In this document: positions 25,760 to 34,910 of the stretch, in pieces
Layout of the letters: each line of letters opens with the position of its first letter
Numbering within the stretch: the stretch's first letter is position 1
NCBI RefSeq assembly: GCF_014155765.1
Contig: NZ_SCKT01000010.1
Coordinates: 62,001-126,000 of the forward strand
Reading direction: 5' to 3'
Length of the DNA: 64,000 bases
DNA from: Pantoea dispersa
GTDB lineage: Bacteria; Pseudomonadota; Gammaproteobacteria; Enterobacterales; Enterobacteriaceae
Position numbers and translations under genes: made by a program
The notes under the pieces: generated by a model
Told to the model about the DNA's origin: nothing
Database searches by the model: none
What the model saw: the letters and a program-made list of their open reading frames with translations, nothing else

Positions 25760-26707
25760 ATGACACACACCTCTCAGCTGGATGTCGTCACCATTGGTGA
25801 GGCGATGGCGATGTTTATTGCCGGGCAAACCGGCGATCTCGCCGCAGCCGATCAGTTCACGAAGCGCATTGCCGGTGCCGAGCTTAACGTGGCGATTGGT
25901 CTGGCGCGCCTCGGTTTGCAGGTTGGCTGGGTCAGCCGCGTCGGCGACGACAGCTTTGGCCGTTTTACCCTGCAGCAGCTGGCGAAAGAGCACGTTGACC
26001 ACCGCTGCGTGACCATTGATAACCGCTATCGCACCGGTTTTCAGCTCAAAGCGCGCGTGGACGACGGCTCCGATCCGGAAGTGGAGTATTTCCGTAAAGG
26101 CTCCGCCGCCAGCCACCTGTCACCGGATGATTTCGACGAAAGCTATTTCGGCAGCGCGCGCCATCTGCATCTGAGCGGCGTGGCCGCCGCGCTTTCCGAT
26201 AGCTCGCTGGCGCTGGCTAAACATGCGGCGAAAGAGATGCGCGCCCGCGGCAAAACTATCTCCTTTGATCCTAATCTGCGTCCGGTGCTGTGGCGCAGTG
26301 AAGAAGAGATGCGTAAGCAGCTGAATTTGCTGGCAGAATACGCCGACTGGGTGCTGCCAGGTGAAAAAGAGGGGCTGATTCTGACCGGCTACCGTCAGCC
26401 TGAAGCGATCGCGGATTTCTACCTCGATAAAGGCGTGCGGGCGGTGGTGATCAAAACCGGCAGCGACGGCGCCTGGTATAAAACCGCCGCGGGCGAACAG
26501 GGCCAGATTGCGCCGATCCACGTGGAGAATGTGGTGGATACCGTCGGCGCGGGCGATGGCTTTGCGGTCGGGCTGATCAGCGCACTGCTGGAAGGGAAAT
26601 CGCTGCCGCAGGCAATTCTGCGTGGTAACAAAATTGGTTCGCTGGCGATTCAGGTTGCCGGCGACAGCGAAGGTCTGCCGACGCGCGCAGCGCTCGGCGA
26701 TTATTAA
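25760..26707 (+). CDS. kguK: KguK, 2-ketogluconate kinase (PfkB family)
   Basis: 315-aa ribokinase/PfkB-type sugar kinase, predicted to make 2-keto-6-phosphogluconate from 2-ketogluconate and ATP. Family signature 1 is seen around GAELNVAIGLARLG, and signature 2 is DTVGAGDGFAVG with the catalytic Asp. The sequence also resembles KdgK (2-keto-3-deoxygluconate kinase), and the genomic context decides for KguK. ATG 25760 follows AAGGAG. The following 175-bp gap contains a palindromic repeat, which may dampen expression of kguT. Confidence 0.87.
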   Translation: MTHTSQLDVVTIGEAMAMFIAGQTGDLAAADQFTKRIAGAELNVAIGLARLGLQVGWVSRVGDDSFGRFTLQQLAKEHVDHRCVTIDNRYRTGFQLKARVDDGSDPEVEYFRKGSAASHLSPDDFDESYFGSARHLHLSGVAAALSDSSLALAKHAAKEMRARGKTISFDPNLRPVLWRSEEEMRKQLNLLAEYADWVLPGEKEGLILTGYRQPEAIADFYLDKGVRAVVIKTGSDGAWYKTAAGEQGQIAPIHVENVVDTVGAGDGFAVGLISALLEGKSLPQAILRGNKIGSLAIQVAGDSEGLPTRAALGDY

Positions 26708-26722
26708 ACAAACGCACGGACC

Positions 26723-26793
26723 CGTAGCGGCGCAATTTATTGCGCACATGCAGGACGCAACGTCAACAACGCGCGATGAATCGCGCCGCTACG
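26723..26793. repeat. Intergenic palindromic repeat, three-hairpin fold
   Basis: An 11-bp outer stem CGTAGCGGCGC (26723-26733) and GCGCCGCTACG (26783-26793) encloses two smaller hairpins, GCGCAA-TTTA-TTGCGC and GCGCGA-TGAA-TCGCGC. This cloverleaf layout inside an operon is typical of REP/MITE-like elements of enterobacteria. Confidence 0.75.
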
Positions 26794-26882
26794 ATGCCGT
26801 GCCAATACGCTAAAACTGTCTCTACACCCTAATTTCGAGACGCATCCACAGAATGCGCCCGCCTCAACCAGAGGAGTCACCC

Positions 26883-28166
26883 ATGAAATCGCAGACAATC
26901 GCGCCAAAACGCTGGTGGTATATCATGCCCATCGTGTTTATTACCTACAGTCTGGCGTATCTGGACCGGGCGAACTTTAGTTTCGCCTCTGCCGCAGGGA
27001 TAAATGAGGATCTCGGTATCACCAAAGGCATGTCATCGCTGCTCGGTGCCCTGTTCTTCCTTGGCTACTTCTTCTTTCAGATCCCCGGCGCGGTCTATGC
27101 CGAACGCCGTAGCGTAAAAAAACTGATTTTCTGGTGTCTGATTCTGTGGGGCGGCTGTGCCTCGCTGACCGGTATCGTCAGCAATATTCCGATGCTGGCC
27201 GCCATCCGCTTTGTCCTCGGCGTGGTGGAAGCGGCAGTGATGCCGGCGATGCTGATCTACATCAGCAACTGGTTTACCAAATCCGAGCGCTCACGCGCGA
27301 ATACCTTCCTGATCCTCGGCAACCCGGTGACGGTGCTGTGGATGTCGGTGGTGTCCGGCTACCTGATTAACTCCTTTGGCTGGCGCGAGATGTTCATCAT
27401 CGAGGGCTTCCCGGCGGTGATCTGGGCGATTGCCTGGTGGTTTATGGTGCAGGATAAACCGGCCCAGGCCAAATGGATGAGCGACGAAGAGAAAGCGGCG
27501 CTGCAGGCGCAGCTGCAGAAGGAGCAGGAGAACATTAAAGCGGTGCGCAACTACAGCGAAGCCTTCCGCAACCGCAACGTTATCCTGCTGTGCCTGCAAT
27601 ATTTTGCCTGGAGCATCGGCGTGTACGGTTTCGTGCTGTGGCTGCCGTCGATTCTGCGTAACGGCACGCAGATGGGCATGGTCGAAGCGGGCTGGCTGTC
27701 GGCGGTACCCTATCTGGTGGCGACCATCGCCATGCTGGTGGTGTCGTGGGCGTCAGACAAGACGCAAAACCGTAAGCTGTTTGTCTGGCCGCTGCTGCTG
27801 ATTGGCGCACTGGCGTTCCTCGGCTCGTGGATGGTGGGTTCCAGTAACTTCTGGCTGTCGTATGCGCTGCTGGTGATTGCCGGCGGGGCCATGTACGCCC
27901 CGTATGGCCCGTTCTTCGCCATCATTCCGGAGATGCTGCCGCGCAATGTTTCCGGCGGTGCCATGGCGCTGATTAACAGTATGGGCGCACTGGGTTCCTT
28001 CATCGGTTCATGGATCGTAGGCTATCTTAATGGGGCGACCGGCAGTCCTGCCGCCTCCTATGTCTTTATGGGTGCTGCGCTACTGGCGTCGGTGTGGCTG
28101 ACGCTGATTGTCAAACCGGCGGCCAACAAAACGCCGCCGCCAATTCACGGGGCGAAGCACGCCTGA
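26883..28166 (+). CDS. kguT: KguT, 2-ketogluconate/H+ symporter (MFS)
   Basis: 427-aa transporter with twelve membrane helices and the anion:cation symporter (ACS) pattern: YLDRANFSFASAA in helix 1 and AERRSVKKLIFW in the loop after helix 2. Relatives are ExuT, GarP and DgoT; operon context points to 2-ketogluconate. ATG 26883 follows AGAGGAG. Ten upstream in-frame codons from 26853 are ignored. The gene is followed by a hairpin and ghrB. Confidence 0.87.
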   Translation: MKSQTIAPKRWWYIMPIVFITYSLAYLDRANFSFASAAGINEDLGITKGMSSLLGALFFLGYFFFQIPGAVYAERRSVKKLIFWCLILWGGCASLTGIVSNIPMLAAIRFVLGVVEAAVMPAMLIYISNWFTKSERSRANTFLILGNPVTVLWMSVVSGYLINSFGWREMFIIEGFPAVIWAIAWWFMVQDKPAQAKWMSDEEKAALQAQLQKEQENIKAVRNYSEAFRNRNVILLCLQYFAWSIGVYGFVLWLPSILRNGTQMGMVEAGWLSAVPYLVATIAMLVVSWASDKTQNRKLFVWPLLLIGALAFLGSWMVGSSNFWLSYALLVIAGGAMYAPYGPFFAIIPEMLPRNVSGGAMALINSMGALGSFIGSWIVGYLNGATGSPAASYVFMGAALLASVWLTLIVKPAANKTPPPIHGAKHA

Positions 28167-28187
28167 AAGCGTAAGCGATGACTTTTC

Positions 28188-28207
28188 CGGGCGACTCAGG
28201 TCGCCCG
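28188..28207. other. Intercistronic hairpin kguT-ghrB
   Basis: Eight-base stem CGGGCGAC/GTCGCCCG with a TCAG loop and no T-run; probably an mRNA-stabilising or attenuating structure rather than a terminator. Confidence 0.55.
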
Positions 28208-28232
28208 TCACACGTTCTACAGGGAGCAAATA

Positions 28233-29207
28233 ATGAAACCTGCTGTGATTCTGTATAAGAGCCTGCCCGATGACCTGCGTGCCAAGCTGGACCAGCACTT
28301 CAGCGTCACGGAAGTGAAAGATGTCTCGCCGGAGACGGTGAAACAGCATGCGGCGCAGTTCGCCGCAGCGCAGGGTCTGCTGGGCTCCGGCGGCAAAGTG
28401 AATGATGAGCTGCTGGCCAGCATGCCGGCACTGCGTGCCTGTTCTACCGTCTCCGTCGGCTATGACAACTTTGACGTTGATGCGCTCAACCAGCGCAACG
28501 TTCTGCTGATGCACACGCCCACGGTACTGACCGAAACCGTGGCCGATACCATGATGGCGCTGGTGCTGAGCACCGCGCGTCGCGTCACCGAGCTGGATAA
28601 GTGGGTCAAAGCCGGTGAGTGGAAAAAGAGTATCGACGCTGAGCACTTCGGTGTCGACGTACACCATAAGACGCTGGGCATTCTCGGCATGGGCCGCATT
28701 GGTCTGGCACTGGCGCAGCGCGCGCACTTTGGCTTCGGCATGAACATTCTGTACAACGCCCGCCGCCAGCATGAAGAGGCAGAAACCCGCTTTGGCGCGC
28801 GCGCCTGCGATCTGGAAACGCTGCTGAAAGAGAGCGATTTTGTCTGCATCAGCCTGCCGCTGACCGAGCAGACGCACCATATGATCGGTGCGGAACAGCT
28901 GAAACTGATGAAGCCGAGCGCGATTCTGATCAACGCCGGACGCGGTCCGGTGGTCGATGAGCAGGCGCTGACCGCCGCACTGAAAGACGGCACTATTCAC
29001 GCCGCCGGACTGGATGTGTTTGAAGTCGAGCCGGTGCCGGCCGATGCGGAAATCCTCACGCTGCCGAACGTGGTCGCGCTGCCGCACATCGGCTCCGCCA
29101 CGCATGAAACGCGCTACGGCATGGCGCGCGATGCGGTCGACAACCTGATCGCCGCGCTGAGCGGTAAAGTGGAGAAAAACTGCGTTAACCCGCAGGTCCA
29201 GGCTTGA
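28233..29207 (+). CDS. ghrB: GhrB, 2-ketoaldonate/glyoxylate/hydroxypyruvate reductase
   Basis: 324-aa D-2-hydroxyacid dehydrogenase, colinear with E. coli GhrB (TkrA/YiaE). The NAD(P) loop is [14 protein letters not shown]; catalytic Arg lies in NAGRGP, Glu in FEVEP and His in [13 protein letters not shown]. coli GhrB reduces 2-ketogluconate to gluconate as well as glyoxylate and hydroxypyruvate. In this operon it takes the place of KguD, which reduces the phosphorylated intermediate to 6-phosphogluconate. In E. coli the gene is next to yiaD; here the kgu genes lie between them. Confidence 0.95.
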   Translation: MKPAVILYKSLPDDLRAKLDQHFSVTEVKDVSPETVKQHAAQFAAAQGLLGSGGKVNDELLASMPALRACSTVSVGYDNFDVDALNQRNVLLMHTPTVLTETVADTMMALVLSTARRVTELDKWVKAGEWKKSIDAEHFGVDVHHKTLGILGMGRIGLALAQRAHFGFGMNILYNARRQHEEAETRFGARACDLETLLKESDFVCISLPLTEQTHHMIGAEQLKLMKPSAILINAGRGPVVDEQALTAALKDGTIHAAGLDVFEVEPVPADAEILTLPNVVALPHIGSATHETRYGMARDAVDNLIAALSGKVEKNCVNPQVQA

Positions 29208-29287
29208 TCGCACGGCTTTAGCCATTGCGCCTGCCGGTTGCGGGCGCTATGGTGGTCTTCCCCCTGATAACAATGTTTTTACCTCCT

Positions 29288-30535
29288 ATGGCTTTTTCTC
29301 AGTTCGGCGACAAATTTACGCAACATTCCGGCATCTCTCGTCTGATGGAAGATATGGGCGAAGGGCTGCGCACGCCTGGCACGATCATGCTGGGCGGCGG
29401 TAATCCGGCGCAGATTCCGGCCATCAATGATTATTTCAGTCAGCTGCTGCTGCAGATGCATCAGGACGGCAAGCTGAACGAAGCGCTGTGCAACTACGAC
29501 GGCCCGCGCGGCAAAGCGCTGCTGCTGGAGGCGCTGGCCACGCTGCTGCGCGAGGAGCTCGGCTGGCCGGTAACGCCACAAAATATCGCGCTCACCAACG
29601 GCAGCCAGAGCGCGTTCTTTTACCTGTTTAATCTGTTCGCCGGCCGCCGCGCCGACGGCAGCAAAAAGCGCGTGCTGTTCCCGCTGGCGCCGGAATATCT
29701 CGGCTATGCCGATGCCGGGCTGGAGGAGGATCTGTTCATCTCCGCCAAACCCAATATTGAACTGCTGCCGGAAGGCCAGTTCAAATACCACGTCGACTTC
29801 GACCATCTGCCGCTGAATGATGAGACTGGCCTGATTTGCGTGTCGCGTCCGACCAATCCAACCGGCAACGTCATCACCGATGACGAACTGCTGCAGCTGG
29901 ATGCGCTGGCACAGCAGCACGGCGTCCCGCTGCTGATCGATAACGCCTACGGCGTGCCGTTCCCCGGCATCATCTTCAGTGAGGCTCGTCCGCTGTGGAA
30001 CCCCAACACCATTCTGTGCATGAGCCTGTCGAAGCTGGGCCTGCCGGGCGCACGTTGCGGGATTATCGTTGCCGATGAGAGCACGATCGGCGCGATTGGC
30101 AACATGAACGGTATTATCAGCCTGGCGCCAGGCAGCATCGGTCCGGCAATCGCCACCGAGATAATTGTGCGCGGCGATCTGCTGCGCCTGTCGCAGGAGG
30201 TGATTAAGCCGTTCTATCAGGCCAAGGTTAGCGAAACTATCGCGATTATTCGCCGCTATATCAGCGAAGATCGCTGCCTGATCCACAAACCGGAAGGCGC
30301 CATCTTCCTGTGGCTGTGGTTCCGCGACCTGCCGATCAGCACCGAAGCGCTGTATCAGCGTCTGAAAGCGCGCGGCGTACTGATGGTGCCGGGCCACTTC
30401 TTCTTCCCGGGACTGGAACAGGCCTGGCCGCACACGCATCAGTGCATGCGCATGAATTACGTACCGGACAGCGACAAGATTGAGCGTGCGGTACAGATTC
30501 TGGCGGAAGAGCTGGAAAACGCCTGGAACGCTTAA
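29288..30535 (+). CDS. avtA: AvtA, valine-pyruvate aminotransferase
   Basis: 415-aa class I PLP aminotransferase (transaminase C) that interconverts valine/2-ketoisovalerate with alanine/pyruvate. Nearly all conserved E. coli blocks are present: FGDKFTQHSGIS, GGGNPAQIP, VSRPTNPTGN, SLSKLGLPGARCG with the PLP lysine, and HTHQCMRMNYVP. The ATG at 29288 gives the family N-terminus; no good ribosome site is visible, and ATG 29273 is an alternative. It is convergent with the MocR gene and overlaps it by 4 bp without an intervening terminator. Confidence 0.95.
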   Translation: MAFSQFGDKFTQHSGISRLMEDMGEGLRTPGTIMLGGGNPAQIPAINDYFSQLLLQMHQDGKLNEALCNYDGPRGKALLLEALATLLREELGWPVTPQNIALTNGSQSAFFYLFNLFAGRRADGSKKRVLFPLAPEYLGYADAGLEEDLFISAKPNIELLPEGQFKYHVDFDHLPLNDETGLICVSRPTNPTGNVITDDELLQLDALAQQHGVPLLIDNAYGVPFPGIIFSEARPLWNPNTILCMSLSKLGLPGARCGIIVADESTIGAIGNMNGIISLAPGSIGPAIATEIIVRGDLLRLSQEVIKPFYQAKVSETIAIIRRYISEDRCLIHKPEGAIFLWLWFRDLPISTEALYQRLKARGVLMVPGHFFFPGLEQAWPHTHQCMRMNYVPDSDKIERAVQILAEELENAWNA

Positions 30536-31977
30536 TCGGCGCTTAGCGACAGCTGGCACCACTGGGCCAGCTGCTGAATCGCCTGTTCGACTTCGGCATT
30601 CCAGCCAAAACCGGCGTTGAGCCGGAAGCAGTGATCGTAGCGGTGATCGGTGGCGAAGATGTGCCCAGGCGCGATGCCGATGCCCGCGTTGCGCGCCTTG
30701 AGAAACAGCGCGCGCACGTTCAGCGCCTGTTGCGGCATCTCCACCCACAGCACGTAACCGCCCTCCGGCTCCGACACACGCGTGCCCGCCGGGAAGTAGC
30801 GCAGCACCGCCTGGCGCATATGGTGGATCTGATTTTTCAGCTCGCGCCGCAGCTTGCGCAGGTGCGCATCGTAACCGCCGCTGCGCAGCAGTTCGGCAAT
30901 CGCCGCCTGCGACAGCACCGACGTGCCCATGCTGGTGGTGTACTTCAGCGAGGCGATTTTGCGCATGTACTTGGTGCTGTGCACCCAGCCAATACGGATG
31001 CCGGGCGCCACGGTTTTTGAAAAGCCGCTGCACAGGATGGCATTCGGGCTGAAGGCGCGCATCGGAAACGGCCGGCGCTCGCCGAAAGCCGTATCGCCAA
31101 AGATATCGTCCTCAATGATCACCACATCATTCTCATCGGCCTGGCGCGCGATATACGCCTTATGCTCGTTGGGAATGCTTTTGCCCAGCGGATTATTGAT
31201 GTTGTTGATAGTGAGATAGGCCTGCACCGCTTTACGCCGGAACAGCCCGGTGAGTTTCGCGACGTTAACGTAACCCTCCGCCCCGGCTTCCACTTCAATG
31301 ACGCGCAGGTTGAGGTTGTGCAGCATCTGTAGCAGCACGAAGTAGCACGGCGACTCCACCGCCACGATATCGCCTGGCCGCGTGGTGGCGCGCAGCGCCA
31401 GCGAAATCGCCTCAATGCAGCCGTTAGTGACCAGGATGTCATCAGCGCTGATATTGCAGCCATAATCCACCGCGCGCCGGGCAATTTCCGCCTTGAGCGG
31501 CGCATAGCCGGTGCCTTTCACCGTATTACCGAGCAGCGCCGGTTTGCTGTAACCCATCTGCCGCATCAGCAGACCAATTTTTTTCACCGGATAGAGCGAG
31601 ATGTCGCCGTTGGCCAGATCGAGCCGCACGCGGCAGTCCGATCCCAGCATCGCCAGGTGCAGTTCGGTTTGCTCATCCAGCGGTGCCACTTCGCGCGGCT
31701 GCTCGCTGAATACCGCCGGCACTTTTTTCTCTGTGGGACGCGGTGCGACAAAAAAGCCAGACTTCGGCCGCGCCACTGCGTAGTGCTCATCCTCCAGCGT
31801 GCGTAATGTTTTCAGCGCAGTGGTCATGCTGACGCGATACTGCGTCGCCAGCGTGCGCACCGACGGCAAACGGCTGTCGGGCGGCAGCGATCCGCTATGA
31901 ATGGCCTGTTTTATCTGCTCAGCGATCTGACGGTAACGACTGCTCTGACTCTCCTGTTCCTGCGTTTCACCCGCCAT
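30532..31977 (-). CDS. MocR/PdxR-type PLP-dependent GntR regulator
   Basis: About 481-aa fusion of a GntR winged helix (residues 15-85, SLPPDSRLPSVRTLATQYRVS) to an aminotransferase-like domain with the PLP lysine in CSGFSKTVAPGIRIG. MocR proteins sense PLP or an amino-compound and often control the adjacent divergent operon. It is divergent from the six-gene PP-loop/ATP-grasp unit across a 171-bp gap, so that unit is its most likely target. ATG 31977 follows GGGGTGGA; a start at 32016 has no ribosome site. Confidence 0.9.
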   Translation of the reverse strand: MAGETQEQESQSSRYRQIAEQIKQAIHSGSLPPDSRLPSVRTLATQYRVSMTTALKTLRTLEDEHYAVARPKSGFFVAPRPTEKKVPAVFSEQPREVAPLDEQTELHLAMLGSDCRVRLDLANGDISLYPVKKIGLLMRQMGYSKPALLGNTVKGTGYAPLKAEIARRAVDYGCNISADDILVTNGCIEAISLALRATTRPGDIVAVESPCYFVLLQMLHNLNLRVIEVEAGAEGYVNVAKLTGLFRRKAVQAYLTINNINNPLGKSIPNEHKAYIARQADENDVVIIEDDIFGDTAFGERRPFPMRAFSPNAILCSGFSKTVAPGIRIGWVHSTKYMRKIASLKYTTSMGTSVLSQAAIAELLRSGGYDAHLRKLRRELKNQIHHMRQAVLRYFPAGTRVSEPEGGYVLWVEMPQQALNVRALFLKARNAGIGIAPGHIFATDHRYDHCFRLNAGFGWNAEVEQAIQQLAQWCQLSLSAD

Positions 31978-32148
31978 CTGTTCCACCCCATATCGTGCTG
32001 ATCTGTGCGTATTCATCAGATTACATTCAAAGTACTTTAGGCTGCATCTGTTAATTCAGCTTCACGCAGCACCTTCGTGGCCCGTTTTCCAGCCCGTTGT
32101 CGCCCGCACGGCAGCGGCGATTTTATTAGCCAAAGGATGAAGTGAAAA

Positions 32149-33615
32149 ATGAATAATCTGTCCGCGATGATGAGTGAAATTGAAGAATACCTGACGCCCG
32201 CGATTCTCGATTCAGCCCAGCACTGTGCTCAGCGACTGCTCGCCGCCCTGCCCGATCCCGACCATCCCGAACGTAACCGCGTACTGCTGGCCTATGGCGG
32301 CGGCAAAGACAGCAGCTATATGGTGGCCTACGTACGTTACATTCAGGGATTAATCTGGCAACAGCGCAACAGCACGTTTCAGCTGCGCATCAGCACTAAC
32401 CGCCATGCCGCCATGAACGACAGCGTGATGGAAAACATCGACCGCGTCTATCGTGCGCTGCGTATCCATGACGACGCGTTCACCGAGTGCCTGGTGACCG
32501 ACGGGCTGCAGATTCGTCCCTTCGATCGCCATTTGCCGATGCCGCAGAGCGTGCGTCAGCAGAACCGCGACGATGTGCTGATGAATGGTCACCGCTTCCG
32601 TGCCGACGCGCGCTCCACCTTCTGCAACGCCTGCAACCTGAGTATGGTGAATTCGTTTGGCCTGGCGGCGCATTACGATGGCGGCGTCGATGTGATCATC
32701 ACCGGCGATTCGCCGCAGGAACAGACCGCTTACCTTGCGTGGGCGCGCCACTTGTCAAAACTGTTTGATGCGCCAATGGCCGATAAATCGCGCGGCTTCA
32801 GCGGCTTTCTGCACACGCTGGACGGCGTGGCGGCGCGCTACTTCGCCGACATTTACGGCGCTGACCAGGTCACGCCGGCACATCGCATTACCTGGCAGCT
32901 GGCGCGCGACCCGCTGTTCTTCAACATCTATCAGGACACCGCTTATGAGGCTGGCGCGCACTGGGCGCTGCTGACCGAATTCATGCATTTCCGCTTCGAT
33001 GAGCTGATGTTCAGCTTCTCCGAGTCGGACTGCGGCAACCCGACGTTAATGGCACATATTCGCGGTCTGCGTGCGGAGACGCTGTTGCAGCGCAGCTACG
33101 CCGAAGGCATTCGCGAATATGTGCGCTTTGCGCTCGGCCTGATGGTGCAGAAGGACTTTCCGCCGCAGCTGATCGATGAGATGGCCGCGCGCTATCAGGA
33201 CGATGCCGCGATTGCCCGCGCACGCCAGCGCGCCGCGCAGTTCGCACTCGACGCTTTCGGCCTCAGTGAAACCCAGCTGGTATGCATGATCTATTCACCG
33301 TTTATCGCCGCCGGCCAGCAGCTGAAAGCCTGGCTGCTGCAGCTGCCGGCCGCGCCGGAGGAAGCCGCGGTGCGCGCCTTGCTGAGCGGAGAGAGCGAGG
33401 ATGTGGCGCTGGCGCAGCAGCTCACGCAGCTGTCTGGCCTCAGCGTGGCGCAGATGCGGCACTGCTGGCGCAGCGCGGCGGTGAGTTCGCTGCTGGACGG
33501 CGCACGCGGCGATGCGCTGTCGCGCGTGTTGCGTTTCGACCCGCACAAAGCGGTGATTCAGGTTAACAACGGTGCGTTACAGGACATCGTTACTGAAGTG
33601 ATTTCCGGGCGTTAA
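32149..33615 (+). CDS. PP-loop ATPase (asparagine-synthase/tRNA-thiolase-like)
   Basis: 488-aa protein with the N-type ATP pyrophosphatase loop LAYGGGKDSSY (residues 47-57), in which GGGKDSS replaces the usual SGGxDSS. It has a CxxC pair, FCNAC (159-162), and an IITGDSPQEQ segment typical of the PP-loop fold after strand 4. The C-terminal 250 residues are helical and match nothing I recognise. PP-loop enzymes adenylate a carboxylate or carbonyl and then amidate or thiolate it; a separate class II amidotransferase two genes later could supply ammonia, as in a split asparagine synthetase. It is the first gene of a tight unit, 17 bp before the ATP-grasp gene. Substrate unknown. Confidence 0.8.
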   Translation: MNNLSAMMSEIEEYLTPAILDSAQHCAQRLLAALPDPDHPERNRVLLAYGGGKDSSYMVAYVRYIQGLIWQQRNSTFQLRISTNRHAAMNDSVMENIDRVYRALRIHDDAFTECLVTDGLQIRPFDRHLPMPQSVRQQNRDDVLMNGHRFRADARSTFCNACNLSMVNSFGLAAHYDGGVDVIITGDSPQEQTAYLAWARHLSKLFDAPMADKSRGFSGFLHTLDGVAARYFADIYGADQVTPAHRITWQLARDPLFFNIYQDTAYEAGAHWALLTEFMHFRFDELMFSFSESDCGNPTLMAHIRGLRAETLLQRSYAEGIREYVRFALGLMVQKDFPPQLIDEMAARYQDDAAIARARQRAAQFALDAFGLSETQLVCMIYSPFIAAGQQLKAWLLQLPAAPEEAAVRALLSGESEDVALAQQLTQLSGLSVAQMRHCWRSAAVSSLLDGARGDALSRVLRFDPHKAVIQVNNGALQDIVTEVISGR

Positions 33616-33632
33616 CCCGGTAAGGCGATGCG

Positions 33633-34910
33633 ATGAGAAAGATTTTTCTGCAGATTGGCGCCACGCGCGACGGGCAAAATCCCTACTGCGCGGTGGCAAA
33701 ACGCGAAGGCTATTTTACCGTACTGGCCGAAATGGGGGATTTTGTCGACTATCAATCGCTCAGCATCGCCCTGCCGTTCGATCTGATTGTGCGTCTCGAT
33801 CGCCCGGAAAACCCGTGGGATGTCCTCAATGCCTGTCTGCACGCCGGTCTGCTGGAGCATCCACAGGTGGTGCTGGCCGGTTTTGAGGCTTACAACGCCA
33901 GCGCTGGCCGGGTGCGTGAACTGCTGGCCGGCCCGGATGCCGGTCCGGGTTTTATCCCGCCGGATAAATATGCTCAGCGCATGGCGCTGCGCAAAGCCTG
34001 GCCGCGTTTTCCACAGCCGGAGTTTCGCTTTTTTGCCTCACCGCTCAGCATTGGCGATGCGCGGGATGCGCTGCTCTACCCCTGCGTGATCAAACCGGTC
34101 GACGGCGGCGGCGGGCTGGGCATCTGGCTGGTGGAAGAGGCCAGCCAGCTGGATGCGGTGATTGCCCGGCTGCTCGACACCATGAACTATGGCGGACGCG
34201 GCTTTACCGGCTTTATCGTCGAAAGCTGGCTGGCCGGCGACGAATATTCGCTGCAGGGCGTGGTGGAGAATGGACACGCGGTAGCGCTGACCTGCTGCCA
34301 GAAGGTGATTGAGCAGCATACCGAGGCCGACGGCTGTATCAGCTTTTACGAATCCGGCCATGTGGCGATGGCGGCGCAGCAGCTGCCCGCCGCCTTCACC
34401 AGCCTGATGAGCTTCTGCTGTGAAACCTTCGGCTATCGGCGCGGCGCTTTCCACATTGATTTCATTATGGTGAACGGCGAACCGCACTTTCTCGAAATGG
34501 GCTTTCGCCTGTCCGGCATGGGCGTGGTGAACCTGGTGGAAGAGGTCACCGGCATCAACTGGGCCGAGGTGGCCTTTCAGGTTGAAGCCGGACGCGGCCT
34601 GCCTGAACTGCACTTCGCTTCACCGTCACAGGCCGTCGGCCGGCTGCGGTTGCGCCAGCGGCTGCAGTATGACGCCGCCGAGCGCTGGATTGCCGACCAC
34701 CAGCGCGGCCAGCTGTTACCGCCGCTCAACTTACCGGCGCTGGAGGTCTCGCCGCGCTCATCGCTGTACGCCGATCTGACGCGCCACGCCGGGATTCTCG
34801 CCACGCTGCGTCTGCCTGCCGCCAGTCGCGACGAAATTCTGGCGGTGTTTCACGCCCTTCTTGCTGTTCCCGCTTTGACCTCACGGAGAGATTTACTATG
34901 TGCAGAATGA
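33633..34910 (+). CDS. ATP-grasp carboxylate-amine ligase
   Basis: 425-aa ligase. The ATP-grasp core is visible: CVIKPVDGGGGLGIWLVEEA (residues 151-170) with the nucleotide-binding Lys and glycine-rich loop, FIVESWLAGDEYSLQGVV, and the metal-binding end IDFIMVNGEPHFLEMGFRLSG. Such enzymes form acyl phosphates and join carboxylates to amines, often making dipeptides or amides in natural-product pathways. It overlaps the following amidotransferase gene by 13 bp, which indicates coupled translation. No carrier protein or NRPS gene is nearby, so the substrate is probably free. Confidence 0.87.
   Translation: MRKIFLQIGATRDGQNPYCAVAKREGYFTVLAEMGDFVDYQSLSIALPFDLIVRLDRPENPWDVLNACLHAGLLEHPQVVLAGFEAYNASAGRVRELLAGPDAGPGFIPPDKYAQRMALRKAWPRFPQPEFRFFASPLSIGDARDALLYPCVIKPVDGGGGLGIWLVEEASQLDAVIARLLDTMNYGGRGFTGFIVESWLAGDEYSLQGVVENGHAVALTCCQKVIEQHTEADGCISFYESGHVAMAAQQLPAAFTSLMSFCCETFGYRRGAFHIDFIMVNGEPHFLEMGFRLSGMGVVNLVEEVTGINWAEVAFQVEAGRGLPELHFASPSQAVGRLRLRQRLQYDAAERWIADHQRGQLLPPLNLPALEVSPRSSLYADLTRHAGILATLRLPAASRDEILAVFHALLAVPALTSRRDLLCAE

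Noticed and set aside
28080-29225. 381-codon open frame on the minus strand
   Set aside because: Antisense to ghrB, whose product is unmistakable; Arg/Gln-rich composition without any family resemblance.
29279-31033. 584-codon open frame on the minus strand
   Set aside because: It runs antisense through avtA and over the 3' end of the MocR gene, both clearly real; it is a by-product of GC-rich codon use.
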